A stretch of DNA of 64,000 nt from Micromonospora alfalfae (GTDB lineage Bacteria > Actinomycetota > Actinomycetes > Mycobacteriales > Micromonosporaceae). A program made the translations under genes and the position numbers. Below the pieces are notes generated by a model, which saw nothing but the letters and a program-made list of their open reading frames with translations, did no database searches and was not told where the DNA came from. Below are positions 22,305 to 30,014 of the stretch, one piece after another (positions within the stretch are counted from its first letter, which is position 1; each line of letters opens with the position of its first letter). The DNA lies in NCBI RefSeq assembly GCF_022230925.1, contig NZ_JAKKFH010000001.1, forward strand, positions 248,001 through 312,000, in the 5' to 3' direction.

Positions 22305-23063
22305 TCAGCGGCGCAGGTAACTGAGCAGCCGCAGCAACTGCCAGTAGAGAAAGACCAACCCGGTGAGCAGGCCGAACGCGCTCAGCCACGCGTACCGACG
22401 GGCCCGGCCGTCCCGCACCGAGCGCTCGACGAGATCGAAGTCGAGGATGAAGCTGAACGCCCCGGCGATGATGGCCACCACCGAGAAGGCGTACGGCAGC
22501 CAGCCGACCTCCCCGCTGACGCTGTAGCCCGCCAGGCCCGGCCGCCCGCTGATCAGGTACGACACCAGGTTGACCACGCTGAGCACGGCGATGCCGAGCA
22601 GGGTGCCGATCACCAGGCGGGCCAGGCGGGGCGTCGCCCGGATCACCCGGGCCCGGTAGAGCGCCGCCATGCCGAGGAACACGCCGAAGGTGCCGGCCAC
22701 CGCCTGCACCACGATGCCCGGATAGACCTGCTCGAAGGTGCGGCTCGCCACCCCCAGCAGCAGCCCCTGGAGGATGGCGTAGCCGACGATCGGCACCGGG
22801 TTGGTGATCGCTCGCAACGAGATGACCAGGACCAGCGCGATCGAGGCGAGCGCGCTGCCCGCCAGCGCGGCGCCCAGCCACACCGCGTCGGGGATCACCG
22901 CCCAGGACACCGCCGCGGCCACGCCGGTCACCAGCAGCAACCCGACGGTACGGACCACCACGTCGTCGACTGTCATCGGCTCGACGTCACGGGCGCCGAG
23001 CACCCGGGCCTCCACCCGGCCGGTTTCGTCCAGCCGGTTGAGCACCGGGTTGTTGCTGCGCAC
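22305..23063 (-). CDS. Bax inhibitor-1/YccA-like membrane protein (copy 1)
   Basis: A 252-residue integral membrane protein with seven predicted helices, of the TMBIM/BI-1 superfamily. In bacteria some members conduct Ca2+; the role here is unknown. The N-terminus (SNNPVLNRL) and the segment [15 protein letters not shown] match the paralogue at 23.4-24.2 kb, as does [28 protein letters not shown] at the C-terminus. AAGGAGG lies 4-5 nt before the GTG at 23063. The two paralogues are separated by about 300 bp holding a long inverted repeat. Confidence 0.87.
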   Translation of the reverse strand: MRSNNPVLNRLDETGRVEARVLGARDVEPMTVDDVVVRTVGLLLVTGVAAAVSWAVIPDAVWLGAALAGSALASIALVLVISLRAITNPVPIVGYAILQGLLLGVASRTFEQVYPGIVVQAVAGTFGVFLGMAALYRARVIRATPRLARLVIGTLLGIAVLSVVNLVSYLISGRPGLAGYSVSGEVGWLPYAFSVVAIIAGAFSFILDFDLVERSVRDGRARRYAWLSAFGLLTGLVFLYWQLLRLLSYLRR

Positions 23064-23091
23064 CGCCGCCTCCTTCGCCCGCGTACCCCCA

Positions 23092-23254
23092 GGGCATGTG
23101 TCAAAGCCCCTGGCCGGCCTGCGACGGGCCCAGACGACGACCGGCCGCGTTGGGAATTGGCCCGGATACGACACCGGTATCCGGGCCAATTCCCGCCTTG
23201 CCGGACCGCCGCCTGGACTCCGCCTCGGCTCGACCGAGGCTTTGACACATGCCC
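23092..23254. repeat. Long nested inverted repeat between two paralogous membrane genes
   Basis: Perfect 17-bp outer arms (GGGCATGTGTCAAAGCC at 23092-23108 and its complement at 23238-23254) enclose a perfect 18-bp inner stem (GGGAATTGGCCCGGATAC, 23152-23169, with 23177-23194). A smaller hairpin (GCCTCGG/CCGAGGC) lies near the right arm. The total of 163 bp with terminal inverted repeats resembles a small non-coding mobile element; no ORF is supported inside. No target-site duplication was established. Confidence 0.65.
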
Positions 23255-23310
23255 TCGCAGTCACTCTGCCTCGGGCGGACCGGCGGCGGCGGGCAAACGG
23301 CGCGGACGAC

Positions 23311-23344
23311 GGCGCCCGCCCCCACCGGAGTGGGGACGGGCGCC
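23311..23344 (-). terminator. Hairpin after the second Bax-inhibitor-like gene
   Basis: 14-bp stem with one mismatch (GGCGCCCGCCCCCA against TGGGGACGGGCGCC), 6-nt loop, 20 bp beyond the stop at 23365. Confidence 0.7.
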
Positions 23345-23364
23345 GGTCGGCAGTGCGGACGAGG

Positions 23365-24180
23365 TCAGTCGTCGCCCTGGAAGTAGCTCAGCAGGCGCAG
23401 GATCTCGATGTAGAGCCAGACCAGGCTGACCAGGATGCCGAACGCGGCCACCCAGGAGTAGCGCTGGGGCAGGCCCATCCGGACGCCGTCCTCGATCTCC
23501 TTGAAGCTGAGCACGAAGCTCAGCGAGGCGACCACGATGCAGACCAGGCTGAAGCCGATGGCGAGCGGGCTGCCGTCGCGCAGGCCGGTGTTGACGCCGA
23601 ACAGCGCCAACACCAGGTTGATCATCATGACAGCGAAGAGGCCGACCATCACGGCGATCATGCCCTTGACGAAGGCCGGGGTAGCCCGGATGACCTTCGC
23701 CCGGTAGAGCATCGCCATCAGGAAGAAGATCCCGAAGCTGGCTGCGGCGGCCTGGAGCACGATGCCGTCGTAGGCAGTCTCGAACGCCTTGCTGACCATG
23801 CCGACGAAGACACCCTCGACGACCGCGTACGCGATCACGAGCGCCGGGTTGGCCATCCGGGAGAACGAGATGATCAAGCCGAGCACCAGGCCGACCACCG
23901 CCGCGCCGACCCAGGCGGTACTGACCAGCGCGTCGGGCACGAGCACCCAGGCGGCCGCGGCGGTGATGCCGAGAATGCCGAGCAGAGCGACAGTCTTGAC
24001 GACCACGTCGTCGACGGTCATCGGTGCCACGGTCGGCGGCGCGGCCGGGTAGTCGGCCTGGGACGGGTACTGCTGGGGAATGCCGGGCTGTCCGTACGGC
24101 CCGGCCGGGGCGTACCCGGCGGAGCGCTCCCGCTCGGCCGCTTGGCCGAGCCGGGCGAGCACCGGGTTCGAGGTCTTCAC
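23365..24180 (-). CDS. Bax inhibitor-1/YccA-like membrane protein (copy 2)
   Basis: A 271-residue paralogue of the gene at 22.3 kb. It carries an extra cytoplasmic N-terminal stretch rich in Pro, Tyr and Gln (residues 14-53, GYAPAGPYGQPGIPQQYP), then seven membrane helices, ending RYSWVAAFGILVSLVWLYIEILRLLSYFQGDD. Such Pro/Tyr-rich tails often mediate protein contacts; this is inference. GGGAGG precedes the GTG at 24180. The tRNA-Leu gene lies upstream on the same strand, 106 bp away. Confidence 0.88.
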   Translation of the reverse strand: MKTSNPVLARLGQAAERERSAGYAPAGPYGQPGIPQQYPSQADYPAAPPTVAPMTVDDVVVKTVALLGILGITAAAAWVLVPDALVSTAWVGAAVVGLVLGLIISFSRMANPALVIAYAVVEGVFVGMVSKAFETAYDGIVLQAAAASFGIFFLMAMLYRAKVIRATPAFVKGMIAVMVGLFAVMMINLVLALFGVNTGLRDGSPLAIGFSLVCIVVASLSFVLSFKEIEDGVRMGLPQRYSWVAAFGILVSLVWLYIEILRLLSYFQGDD

Positions 24181-24286
24181 TGTCTGGCCTCCCTCAGGGG
24201 GTCGTTTGCACGTGAACGTGCCCTCCAAGAGTAAACGGCAGAGCCAAGTCCTGGAGATCACGAATGAGAATGTGTGAGTCGACCGG

Positions 24287-24367
24287 TGCCCGGGGCGGGG
24301 GTCGAACCCGCACGCCTTTCGGCAGCCGCTTTTAAGGCGGCCGTGTCTGCCTTTCCACCACCCGGGC
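24287..24367 (-). tRNA. tRNA-Leu, anticodon UAA (bldA-type)
   Basis: An 81-nt class II tRNA read from the minus strand. Acceptor arms GCCCGGG (5') and CCCGGGC (3') pair perfectly and discriminator A73 is present; no CCA is encoded. The anticodon stem is GCCGC/GCGGC with loop CTTAAAA, giving anticodon UAA, which reads UUA. A long variable arm (TGCCGAAAGGCG region) and GTTCGACCC T-arm confirm a leucine tRNA. In Streptomyces the equivalent gene is bldA, which controls development and antibiotic production because UUA is very rare. Flanks carry no clear hairpin. Confidence 0.93.
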
Positions 24368-24455
24368 GAGTGGCACCGGCGCGCCGACACGCCTGGTGCA
24401 GTGTCACCGTAGCCGGTCTGCGGCGACCCGGCGTACCCCGCCGGCCTGGCCACAT

Positions 24456-24461
24456 TAGGGT
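24456..24461 (+). promoter_or_regulatory. -10 box (TAGGGT) of a leaderless membrane-protein promoter
   Basis: TAGGGT ends 7 nt before the GTG at 24469. No Shine-Dalgarno sequence is seen. Confidence 0.55.
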
Positions 24462-24468
24462 CGATGCC

Positions 24469-26328
24469 GTGAGCAGCGCAGCCCCCACGGCCCCCGACGC
24501 CGCCCCTGAGCAGGCATTCCGCCTCGCCGATCAGGTCAACCGCCGACCCCGGGCCACCCGGCTGCTGGCCGCCGTCCGCCGCCACCGGGCGGACCTGCTG
24601 GCCGCACTGGTCTTCGCGGTGCTGGCCGGCTGGCTCACCCACGGGCTGTGGCCCGACCCGGGCGCCCGAATCCTGGCGCTCAACCCGGAGGACCAGGCCC
24701 TCTACGAGTGGTTCCTGGCGGTGGACGCCCGCGCGTTGCTCGGCGACTTCGACCTGCTCACCGACCGGCTCAACGCTCCCGACGGCGTGAACCTGATGAC
24801 AAACACCACTGTGATCGCCCTCGGGGTCCTCTTCTCGCCGGTCACCCTGCTGCTGGGCGCACCTGTCACCTTCGCGCTGCTCGCAGCCGGCAACCTCGCC
24901 GGCACCGCACTCGCCTGGTACCTGCTGTTCCACCGGACGCTGCGCGCCCGCCGGGTGGCCGCCGCGCTCGGCGGCGGGCTGTGTGGATTCGGGCCCGGCA
25001 TGGTCTCGCAGACCAACAGCCACCTGCACATGACCGCTCAGTGGCTGGTGCCGGTGATCGTCTGGCTGGTGGTCCGGCTGCTGCGGGCGGCCGACCCCGG
25101 GCCTGGGACACCCGACGAGACCGGCCGTACCCGCACCACCGGGCCGGACCGTCGGCGGATGTTCACCTCCGCGGTCGGGCTGGCCGGCGCGGTCAGCGCG
25201 CAGGTCTTCATCGGCGAGGAGGTGCTCTTCCTCGCCGCGATCACGCTGCTGGTGATGGCGGTCAGCTACGCCGTGTCGGACCGGGACCTGGCCCGCCGGG
25301 CGCTCCCCGGGTTCGCCGGCGGGTTGGCGATCGCCGGCGGGCTCGCCCTGCTGGTGCTCGGCTATCCGCTGTGGTTCCAGTTCGCCGGGCCGCAGGGAGT
25401 CGCCGACGGGATGTTCACCCCGGCCTACTTCTCCGCCGACCTGAGCAGTTGGTGGACGTTGTCCCCGCTGTCGGTGGCCGGCAGCGACGCATCCGCCCGG
25501 CTGACCACCGGCCCCGCCGAATACAACACGTTCCTCGGCTGGCCACTGCTGCTGGTCACCGCGGTCTGCGCGATCTGGGCCGGGCGACGCCGGCTGGTCT
25601 TCGCCTGCGTCGTGGCGGGCCTGGTGATGGGGGCGCTCTCGCTCGGCCCGGAGGTGGTGCTCGGCGGCACCAGGACGGCGATCCCCGGCCCGTACGCGGT
25701 GATCGGGGGGCTGCCGGTGGTGGACGGGGCGTTGCCGATGCGGTTCGCGCTGGCGTTGCTGCCGATCGTCGCGACGCTGCTGGTGCTCGCTGTCGACCGG
25801 GCCCTGCGCAGCTCCGGCCGGGCGCGGCGGCTGGTGCCCCTGGCCGTCGGCGTGGCGCTGCTGCCGGTCTTCCCGACCCCCCTGCCGACCGCCGGACGAC
25901 CCGCCGTGCCGGAGTTCATCACCGGCGGCCACTGGCGGCAGTGCGTACCGCCGGGCGGGGTGCTGGTCCCGGTGCCACTGCCCACCCCGAAGGAGCCCTG
26001 GCCGATGCGCTGGGCGACCGCCGCCGACGCCGCTTTCGGGCTGCCGGAAGGCTTCTTCATCGGCCCGTACGGTAGGGGCGGCAGCGCGGCGATGGGCACC
26101 TTCAAGCAGCCCACCTCGGCGCTACTGGCGGACGTCGCCCGCCGTGGCGACCAACCGGCCATCGGCGACGAGCAGCGCCGCCAGGCGGTCCGCGACGCGG
26201 ACTTCTGGGGCGCCTCCTGCGTGGCGCTCACCGACGACGCCCCCCACGCGGACAGCCTGCGCGCCACCCTGGAACAGCTCTACGGCCCAGCCACCCGCAT
26301 CGCCGACGCCTGGACGTGGCGGGTCTAG
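24469..26328 (+). CDS. Large polytopic membrane protein, possibly GT-C-like
   Basis: A 619-residue protein with about 10-11 membrane helices between residues 36 and 470 and a C-terminal soluble extracytoplasmic domain (about 485-619). The first loop has an acidic stretch (ALNPEDQALYEWFL) followed by amphipathic helices, reminiscent of the acidic first loop of GT-C glycosyltransferases. That is only a resemblance; no sugar-donor motif is certain. The GTG at 24469 fits the -10 box 7 nt upstream. The ATG-type start 65 codons earlier would run through the tRNA and is rejected. It converges with ndh, with a palindrome between. Confidence 0.75.
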   Translation: MSSAAPTAPDAAPEQAFRLADQVNRRPRATRLLAAVRRHRADLLAALVFAVLAGWLTHGLWPDPGARILALNPEDQALYEWFLAVDARALLGDFDLLTDRLNAPDGVNLMTNTTVIALGVLFSPVTLLLGAPVTFALLAAGNLAGTALAWYLLFHRTLRARRVAAALGGGLCGFGPGMVSQTNSHLHMTAQWLVPVIVWLVVRLLRAADPGPGTPDETGRTRTTGPDRRRMFTSAVGLAGAVSAQVFIGEEVLFLAAITLLVMAVSYAVSDRDLARRALPGFAGGLAIAGGLALLVLGYPLWFQFAGPQGVADGMFTPAYFSADLSSWWTLSPLSVAGSDASARLTTGPAEYNTFLGWPLLLVTAVCAIWAGRRRLVFACVVAGLVMGALSLGPEVVLGGTRTAIPGPYAVIGGLPVVDGALPMRFALALLPIVATLLVLAVDRALRSSGRARRLVPLAVGVALLPVFPTPLPTAGRPAVPEFITGGHWRQCVPPGGVLVPVPLPTPKEPWPMRWATAADAAFGLPEGFFIGPYGRGGSAAMGTFKQPTSALLADVARRGDQPAIGDEQRRQAVRDADFWGASCVALTDDAPHADSLRATLEQLYGPATRIADAWTWRV

Positions 26329-26342
26329 ACCAACGAAAACCC

Positions 26343-26394
26343 CGCCGATCTTGCACTTTCCGCCCGGACAGGCCGGAAGTGCAAGATCGACGGG
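26343..26394. repeat. Intergenic palindrome, family A (copy 2)
   Basis: Arms CCGATCTTGCACTTTCCG and its near complement, loop about 10 nt. It lies between the convergent membrane-protein and ndh genes. The core GATCTTGCACTT and part of the loop (CGGACA) match the copy at 16.7 kb. Confidence 0.75.
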
Positions 26395-26412
26395 GTTGGC
26401 GTCGGTTTCTGG

Positions 26413-27744
26413 TCAGACGCGGGGCGCGCCGACGGGCTGGGAGGCCTCGACGAACTCCTCGCGCGGGTCGTGCAGCTGACCCAGGGCGACCACCTCGCGC
26501 TTGAGGAAGAACGCCAACGACCAGTCCACCACCACGCGGACCTTCCGGTTGAACGACGGGATCCGGCTCATGTGGTACGTCCGGTGCATCACCCAGGCCG
26601 GCCAACCGGTCATCTTGATCCCGTACACCTGGGCCACGCCCTTGTGCAGGCCGAGGCTCGCCACGCTGCCCACGTGCTTGTGCTTGTAGTTCACCGGCTC
26701 GCGACCCCGGATCACCGCCGCGATGTTGTCGGCCATCCGGGCGGCCTGGCGCACCGCGTGCTGAGCGCTCGGCGAGCAGAAGTTGCCCGGCTCCTTCGTC
26801 AGGTCCGGCACGGCCGCGCAGTCCCCGGCGCTCCAGGCACCCTCGAGCACCTGGTCACCGTCGACCACCTGCAGCGTGGGCAGGCAGGTGATCCGTCGAC
26901 GGTCGTCGCGCGGGAAGTCGGTCGAGTCCAGCATCGGCGACGGCTTCACACCGGCCGTCCAGACGATCGTGTCGGAGCGGAAGCTGTCACCGTCGGAGAG
27001 CTTGACCACCCCGTCGACGCAGGACTCCAGGCGGGTGTCCAGCCGGATGTCCATGTTGCGCTTCAGCAACTGCTGCACCGTGTAGGCACCCATGTCCCGG
27101 TCGACCTCGGGCAGCACCCGTTGGGTGGCCTCGACCAGCACCCAGCGGACCTCGTCCTGCTTGAGCTCCGGGTAGTAACGCAGGGCGTCGCGAGCCATGT
27201 CCTCCATCTCGGCGAGCGCCTCGATGCCGGCGTACCCACCGCCGACGAAGGTGAAGGTCAGCGCCGAACGGCGGACGTCCGGATCCGGCGTGGCAGCCGC
27301 CACGTCGAGCCGATCCAGCACGTGGTTGCGCAGGTAGATCGCCTCGCCGATGGTCTTGAACCCGATGCCCTGCTCGTGCAGGCCGGGGATCGGCAGGGTG
27401 CGGGAGACCGAACCCGGGGCCACGATCACGTGGTCGTAGGTGATCTCCCGGGCCGGGCCGCTGATCGGCTGCACGGTGGCCACCTTGCGGTCGTGCTCGA
27501 TCCGCGTGACCGTGCCGGCCACCATCTTGCACCGGCGCAACTCCCGCCGCAGCGGCACCACCGAGTGCCGCGGGGAGATGTTGCCCGCCGCAGCCTCGGG
27601 CAGGAACGGCTGATAGGTCATGTGGGGTTGGGGGTCAACCACCATGACCTCAGCCTCACGGGAGCTGAGCTTCTTCGACAGGCGCAGGGCCGCATACAGA
27701 CCGACGTGCCCGGCACCAACCACAAGGATCCGCTTCGGATTCAC
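26413..27744 (-). CDS. ndh: Type II NADH:quinone oxidoreductase (NDH-2)
   Basis: A 443-residue membrane-associated flavoprotein that passes electrons from NADH to the quinone pool without pumping protons. Two dinucleotide-binding folds are seen: FAD at the N-terminus (VVGAGHVGLYAA) and NADH in the middle (FVGGGYAGIE, about residue 166). The quinone-site region AQHAVRQA and a C-terminal amphipathic part fit NDH-2. The GTG at 27744 gives MNPKRILVVGAGH, as in relatives. It is 102 bp downstream of a membrane-protein gene on the same strand, but nothing shows they share a transcript. Confidence 0.93.
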   Translation of the reverse strand: MNPKRILVVGAGHVGLYAALRLSKKLSSREAEVMVVDPQPHMTYQPFLPEAAAGNISPRHSVVPLRRELRRCKMVAGTVTRIEHDRKVATVQPISGPAREITYDHVIVAPGSVSRTLPIPGLHEQGIGFKTIGEAIYLRNHVLDRLDVAAATPDPDVRRSALTFTFVGGGYAGIEALAEMEDMARDALRYYPELKQDEVRWVLVEATQRVLPEVDRDMGAYTVQQLLKRNMDIRLDTRLESCVDGVVKLSDGDSFRSDTIVWTAGVKPSPMLDSTDFPRDDRRRITCLPTLQVVDGDQVLEGAWSAGDCAAVPDLTKEPGNFCSPSAQHAVRQAARMADNIAAVIRGREPVNYKHKHVGSVASLGLHKGVAQVYGIKMTGWPAWVMHRTYHMSRIPSFNRKVRVVVDWSLAFFLKREVVALGQLHDPREEFVEASQPVGAPRV

Positions 27745-27846
27745 GTTGTCTATCTTTCCCCGGCCGGCTCAGGTAATCCCGCTCGCGCCCCCCATCTGTG
27801 ACGGAGCACAACCCATGTGACCTGCGTAACCCTCGGCTCGCGGTGG

Positions 27847-28407
27847 TCACCGGCGCCGCAGAAGCCAGCCCAGCAACACTGCCACCCCCACCGCCACCAG
27901 CAGCCCCATCACTGTCACCCACTGGTATCCGGCGGCCTCACCCGTCCCCGTCGCCTGCAACAACAGCACGCCGAGCACGGCGGAACCCAACAGCACGGCG
28001 GCCGACCGCGCCAACCACCGGGTGATCAACTCGGGGTCCACCATCGCGTCATAGGGCAACAGCGCGGCCAGCGCGCACAGGGTGTGACCCAGGTAGAGCA
28101 GGGCCGCGACGCCGAGCAGCCGCCAGAGCGTGACCGGACGGCCGTACCCGTCGGTGGCGAGCAGCCAGCCGCCGACTGTGACCAACGCCGTGAAGGTCGT
28201 CCAGACCTTTCGCGGCCCGAACGCGGGCAGCAGGGCCGCCATCGCCAGCAAGAAGACCGGCCGGCCGGAAAGCACCTCGGCGGGGAAGGCCAGGGCGAAC
28301 CCGGCAAACACGATGACGAAGATCCCGGCCCGGACCAGCAGCGGGGCCACACTGACGCGAGCGACGGCGTACTGCGCCGCCCGAACCCGCTCCACCAGAG
28401 CGTTCAC
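27847..28407 (-). CDS. Polytopic membrane protein ending the MoxR/DUF58 operon
   Basis: A 186-residue protein with about five hydrophobic helices and an Arg-rich end (GWLLRRR). I do not recognise the family. Its GTG start at 28407 overlaps by GTGA the stop of the third repeat-encoded mini-ORF, so its translation should depend on the genes upstream. That links it to the DUF58 gene at 28.6-30.0 kb. A role in assembling or anchoring the MoxR-DUF58 complex is a reasonable guess only. Confidence 0.78.
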   Translation of the reverse strand: MNALVERVRAAQYAVARVSVAPLLVRAGIFVIVFAGFALAFPAEVLSGRPVFLLAMAALLPAFGPRKVWTTFTALVTVGGWLLATDGYGRPVTLWRLLGVAALLYLGHTLCALAALLPYDAMVDPELITRWLARSAAVLLGSAVLGVLLLQATGTGEAAGYQWVTVMGLLVAVGVAVLLGWLLRRR

Positions 28408-28463
28408 CGCACCCGCCTTCCGTTCGCGACTGCGGGGCTCGCAAGCTCACTCCTCGCGCTCAC
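28404..28463 (-). CDS. Repeat-encoded 19-codon mini-ORF, copy 3
   Basis: GTG at 28463 overlaps the copy 2 stop; its own TGA overlaps the GTG start of the membrane-protein gene at 28407. It completes an unbroken chain of stop-start overlaps from DUF58 to that gene. Confidence 0.38.
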   Translation of the reverse strand: MSARSELASPAVANGRRVR

Positions 28464-28519
28464 CGCACCCGCCTTCCGTTCGCGACTGCTGGGCTCGCAA
28501 GCTCACTCCTCGCGCTCAC
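28460..28519 (-). CDS. Repeat-encoded 19-codon mini-ORF, copy 2
   Basis: Same as copy 1 apart from one base. GTG at 28519 overlaps the copy 1 stop by GTGA, so a terminating ribosome could restart here. Confidence 0.38.
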   Translation of the reverse strand: MSARSELASPAVANGRRVR

Positions 28520-28575
28520 CGCACCCGCCTTCCGTTCGCGACTGCGGGGCTCGCAAGCTCACTCCTCGCGCTCAC
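28516..28575 (-). CDS. Repeat-encoded 19-codon mini-ORF, copy 1
   Basis: GTG at 28575 overlaps the DUF58 stop (GTGA) and the ORF ends with TGA at 28516. The predicted peptide is MSARSELASPAVANGRRVR. No known family. Each unit has a GAGGAG core, which could act as ribosome site for the next unit. Real translation is not shown. Confidence 0.4.
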   Translation of the reverse strand: MSARSELASPAVANGRRVR

Positions 28576-30014
28576 CGGCCACCCACCCTCGGGGCCGTCG
28601 CCAACCGGGCCACGTCCCGCAACACCTGGTCCAGGCTGCCAGCACCGGCCCAGCGCACCACAGGTACGCCGTGCTCCCGGAGCTGGCCGATCATGATCTC
28701 CCGATCCAGGCGCCACAGCCGGTACGCCACCTCGGCCCAACCCCGGTCCTTCGGCGACGCCAGGTCGGCCGGCAGCGTGTCGACCGCCACCACGAACCGC
28801 CCACCGCGGGCCAACCGGGCGAGCATCTGCGCCGACCGTTCGTCCAGCAGCGGGGTGAGCACCACCACCAACGCGTCCGAGGAGAGCAACTGCGGGCCGA
28901 AGACCTGGTCGTACGGTTCGTGGGCGGACGCGTGGACCCGGACGTCGAGCAACCACTCCAGGACGGTCAGGTACTGCCGCCGCCCGGCAGCCGGCCGGAG
29001 CCGGCGGGCCGCCGGCCCGTACTCCAGCAGCGAGACCCGGTCGCCACGGTGCAGGTAGTGCTCGGCGATCGCGGCGGTGGCCCGGACCGTGGTGTCCAGC
29101 ACCGACGCCGCGCCGTCCACCCCACCGGAGCGGCCCGCCTCGGCGAGCACGTCGAGCAGCACCACCACCTCCGCGTCCCGGTCGGAGAGGGTGGCGGCCA
29201 CGTGCAGCTGCCGGGCCCGCAACGAGACACGCCAGTCGATCCGGCGCAGCCGGTCCCCGGGGGCGAAGACGCGTACGCCGGCAAGCTCGCCGCCCTCTCC
29301 GGGTCGGCGGGAGTGGTGCGCCCCGACCAGTCCGGCGGCGCGGGGCATCGCCTCAACCGCCTCGAACGGCTCGGTACGGGGATACACCCGTACCCGCACC
29401 GGCTCGATGATCACTGCCCGGGAGACCAGCAGACCCCCGGCGGTGGCGACCCGGGCACCGGCGGGGCCGATCGGGTGCCGGCCCCAGCGCAGGGCCTTGC
29501 CGGCCAGCTCCAGGTCCACGGCGGCGCCCATCGGCACCGAGGTCACGAACGGCCGGTCCGCTACGGAACGACGCCCGCCGTCGCCCTGCGCCGTCGCACC
29601 GGTTTCCGGGGTGGCGCTCGGCCCTCCGTCGTCGACGGCCTCGTCGCGGGCGAAGCCGGCCCTGTCGATGCGCAGCCACGGCGACACGCGGGTCCGCATC
29701 ACCACCAGGTCGTAGTCGACAGTGTCCGGGTTGCCGACGCTCACCGCCGCCGCCACGTCACCGCCCTCGACCAGCGGCCCACCGTCGGCCTGGCTGATCC
29801 ACACCTGCGGCAGCGCCGTGGGCCGTCGGCGCAACGCGTAGGCGGTGCCCAACGCGAACGGGGCGGCGAGCACGATGAGGTCCACCCGGCCCAGCAGCAC
29901 CCCGGCCACCAGCAGCAGGCCGGCGAGCAGCACCGCGCGGCCGAGCGCCGGGGTGGGCGCCCAGCCGGCAGCCGGTTCCGCTTCGGTGGCAGTCGGCACT
30001 GTCGGTCCGGTCAT
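28572..30014 (-). CDS. DUF58 domain protein
   Basis: A 480-residue protein with two N-terminal membrane helices (about residues 27-62) and the DUF58 core at about 230-460, marked by RRPGEGGELAGVRVFAPGDRLRRIDWRVSLRARQL followed by a von Willebrand factor A-like fold (VVVLLDV). DUF58 proteins are partners of MoxR ATPases in many bacteria; together they are thought to act as chaperone-like systems for cell-surface or redox enzymes. The ATG at 30014 overlaps the moxR stop by 1 nt (TGATG), so the two are coupled. The 3' end runs into the 56-bp repeat array. Confidence 0.9.
   Translation of the reverse strand: MTGPTVPTATEAEPAAGWAPTPALGRAVLLAGLLLVAGVLLGRVDLIVLAAPFALGTAYALRRRPTALPQVWISQADGGPLVEGGDVAAAVSVGNPDTVDYDLVVMRTRVSPWLRIDRAGFARDEAVDDGGPSATPETGATAQGDGGRRSVADRPFVTSVPMGAAVDLELAGKALRWGRHPIGPAGARVATAGGLLVSRAVIIEPVRVRVYPRTEPFEAVEAMPRAAGLVGAHHSRRPGEGGELAGVRVFAPGDRLRRIDWRVSLRARQLHVAATLSDRDAEVVVLLDVLAEAGRSGGVDGAASVLDTTVRATAAIAEHYLHRGDRVSLLEYGPAARRLRPAAGRRQYLTVLEWLLDVRVHASAHEPYDQVFGPQLLSSDALVVVLTPLLDERSAQMLARLARGGRFVVAVDTLPADLASPKDRGWAEVAYRLWRLDREIMIGQLREHGVPVVRWAGAGSLDQVLRDVARLATAPRVGGR

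Larger units (their letters stand above)
28404..28577 (-). repeat. Three tandem copies of a 56-bp repeat
   Basis: Unit begins GTGAGCGCGAGGAGTGAGC when read on the minus strand. The second copy differs from the others by one base (CTGGG for CGGGG on the plus strand). The array spans exactly from the DUF58 stop to the next gene's start, filling the junction. Confidence 0.9.

Noticed and set aside
24181..25932. Upstream extension of the second Bax-inhibitor-like frame
   Set aside because: It would pass through the tRNA gene and antisense to the polytopic membrane gene.
28404..28577. CRISPR array
   Set aside because: The three repeat units are contiguous with no spacers, and no cas gene lies nearby.
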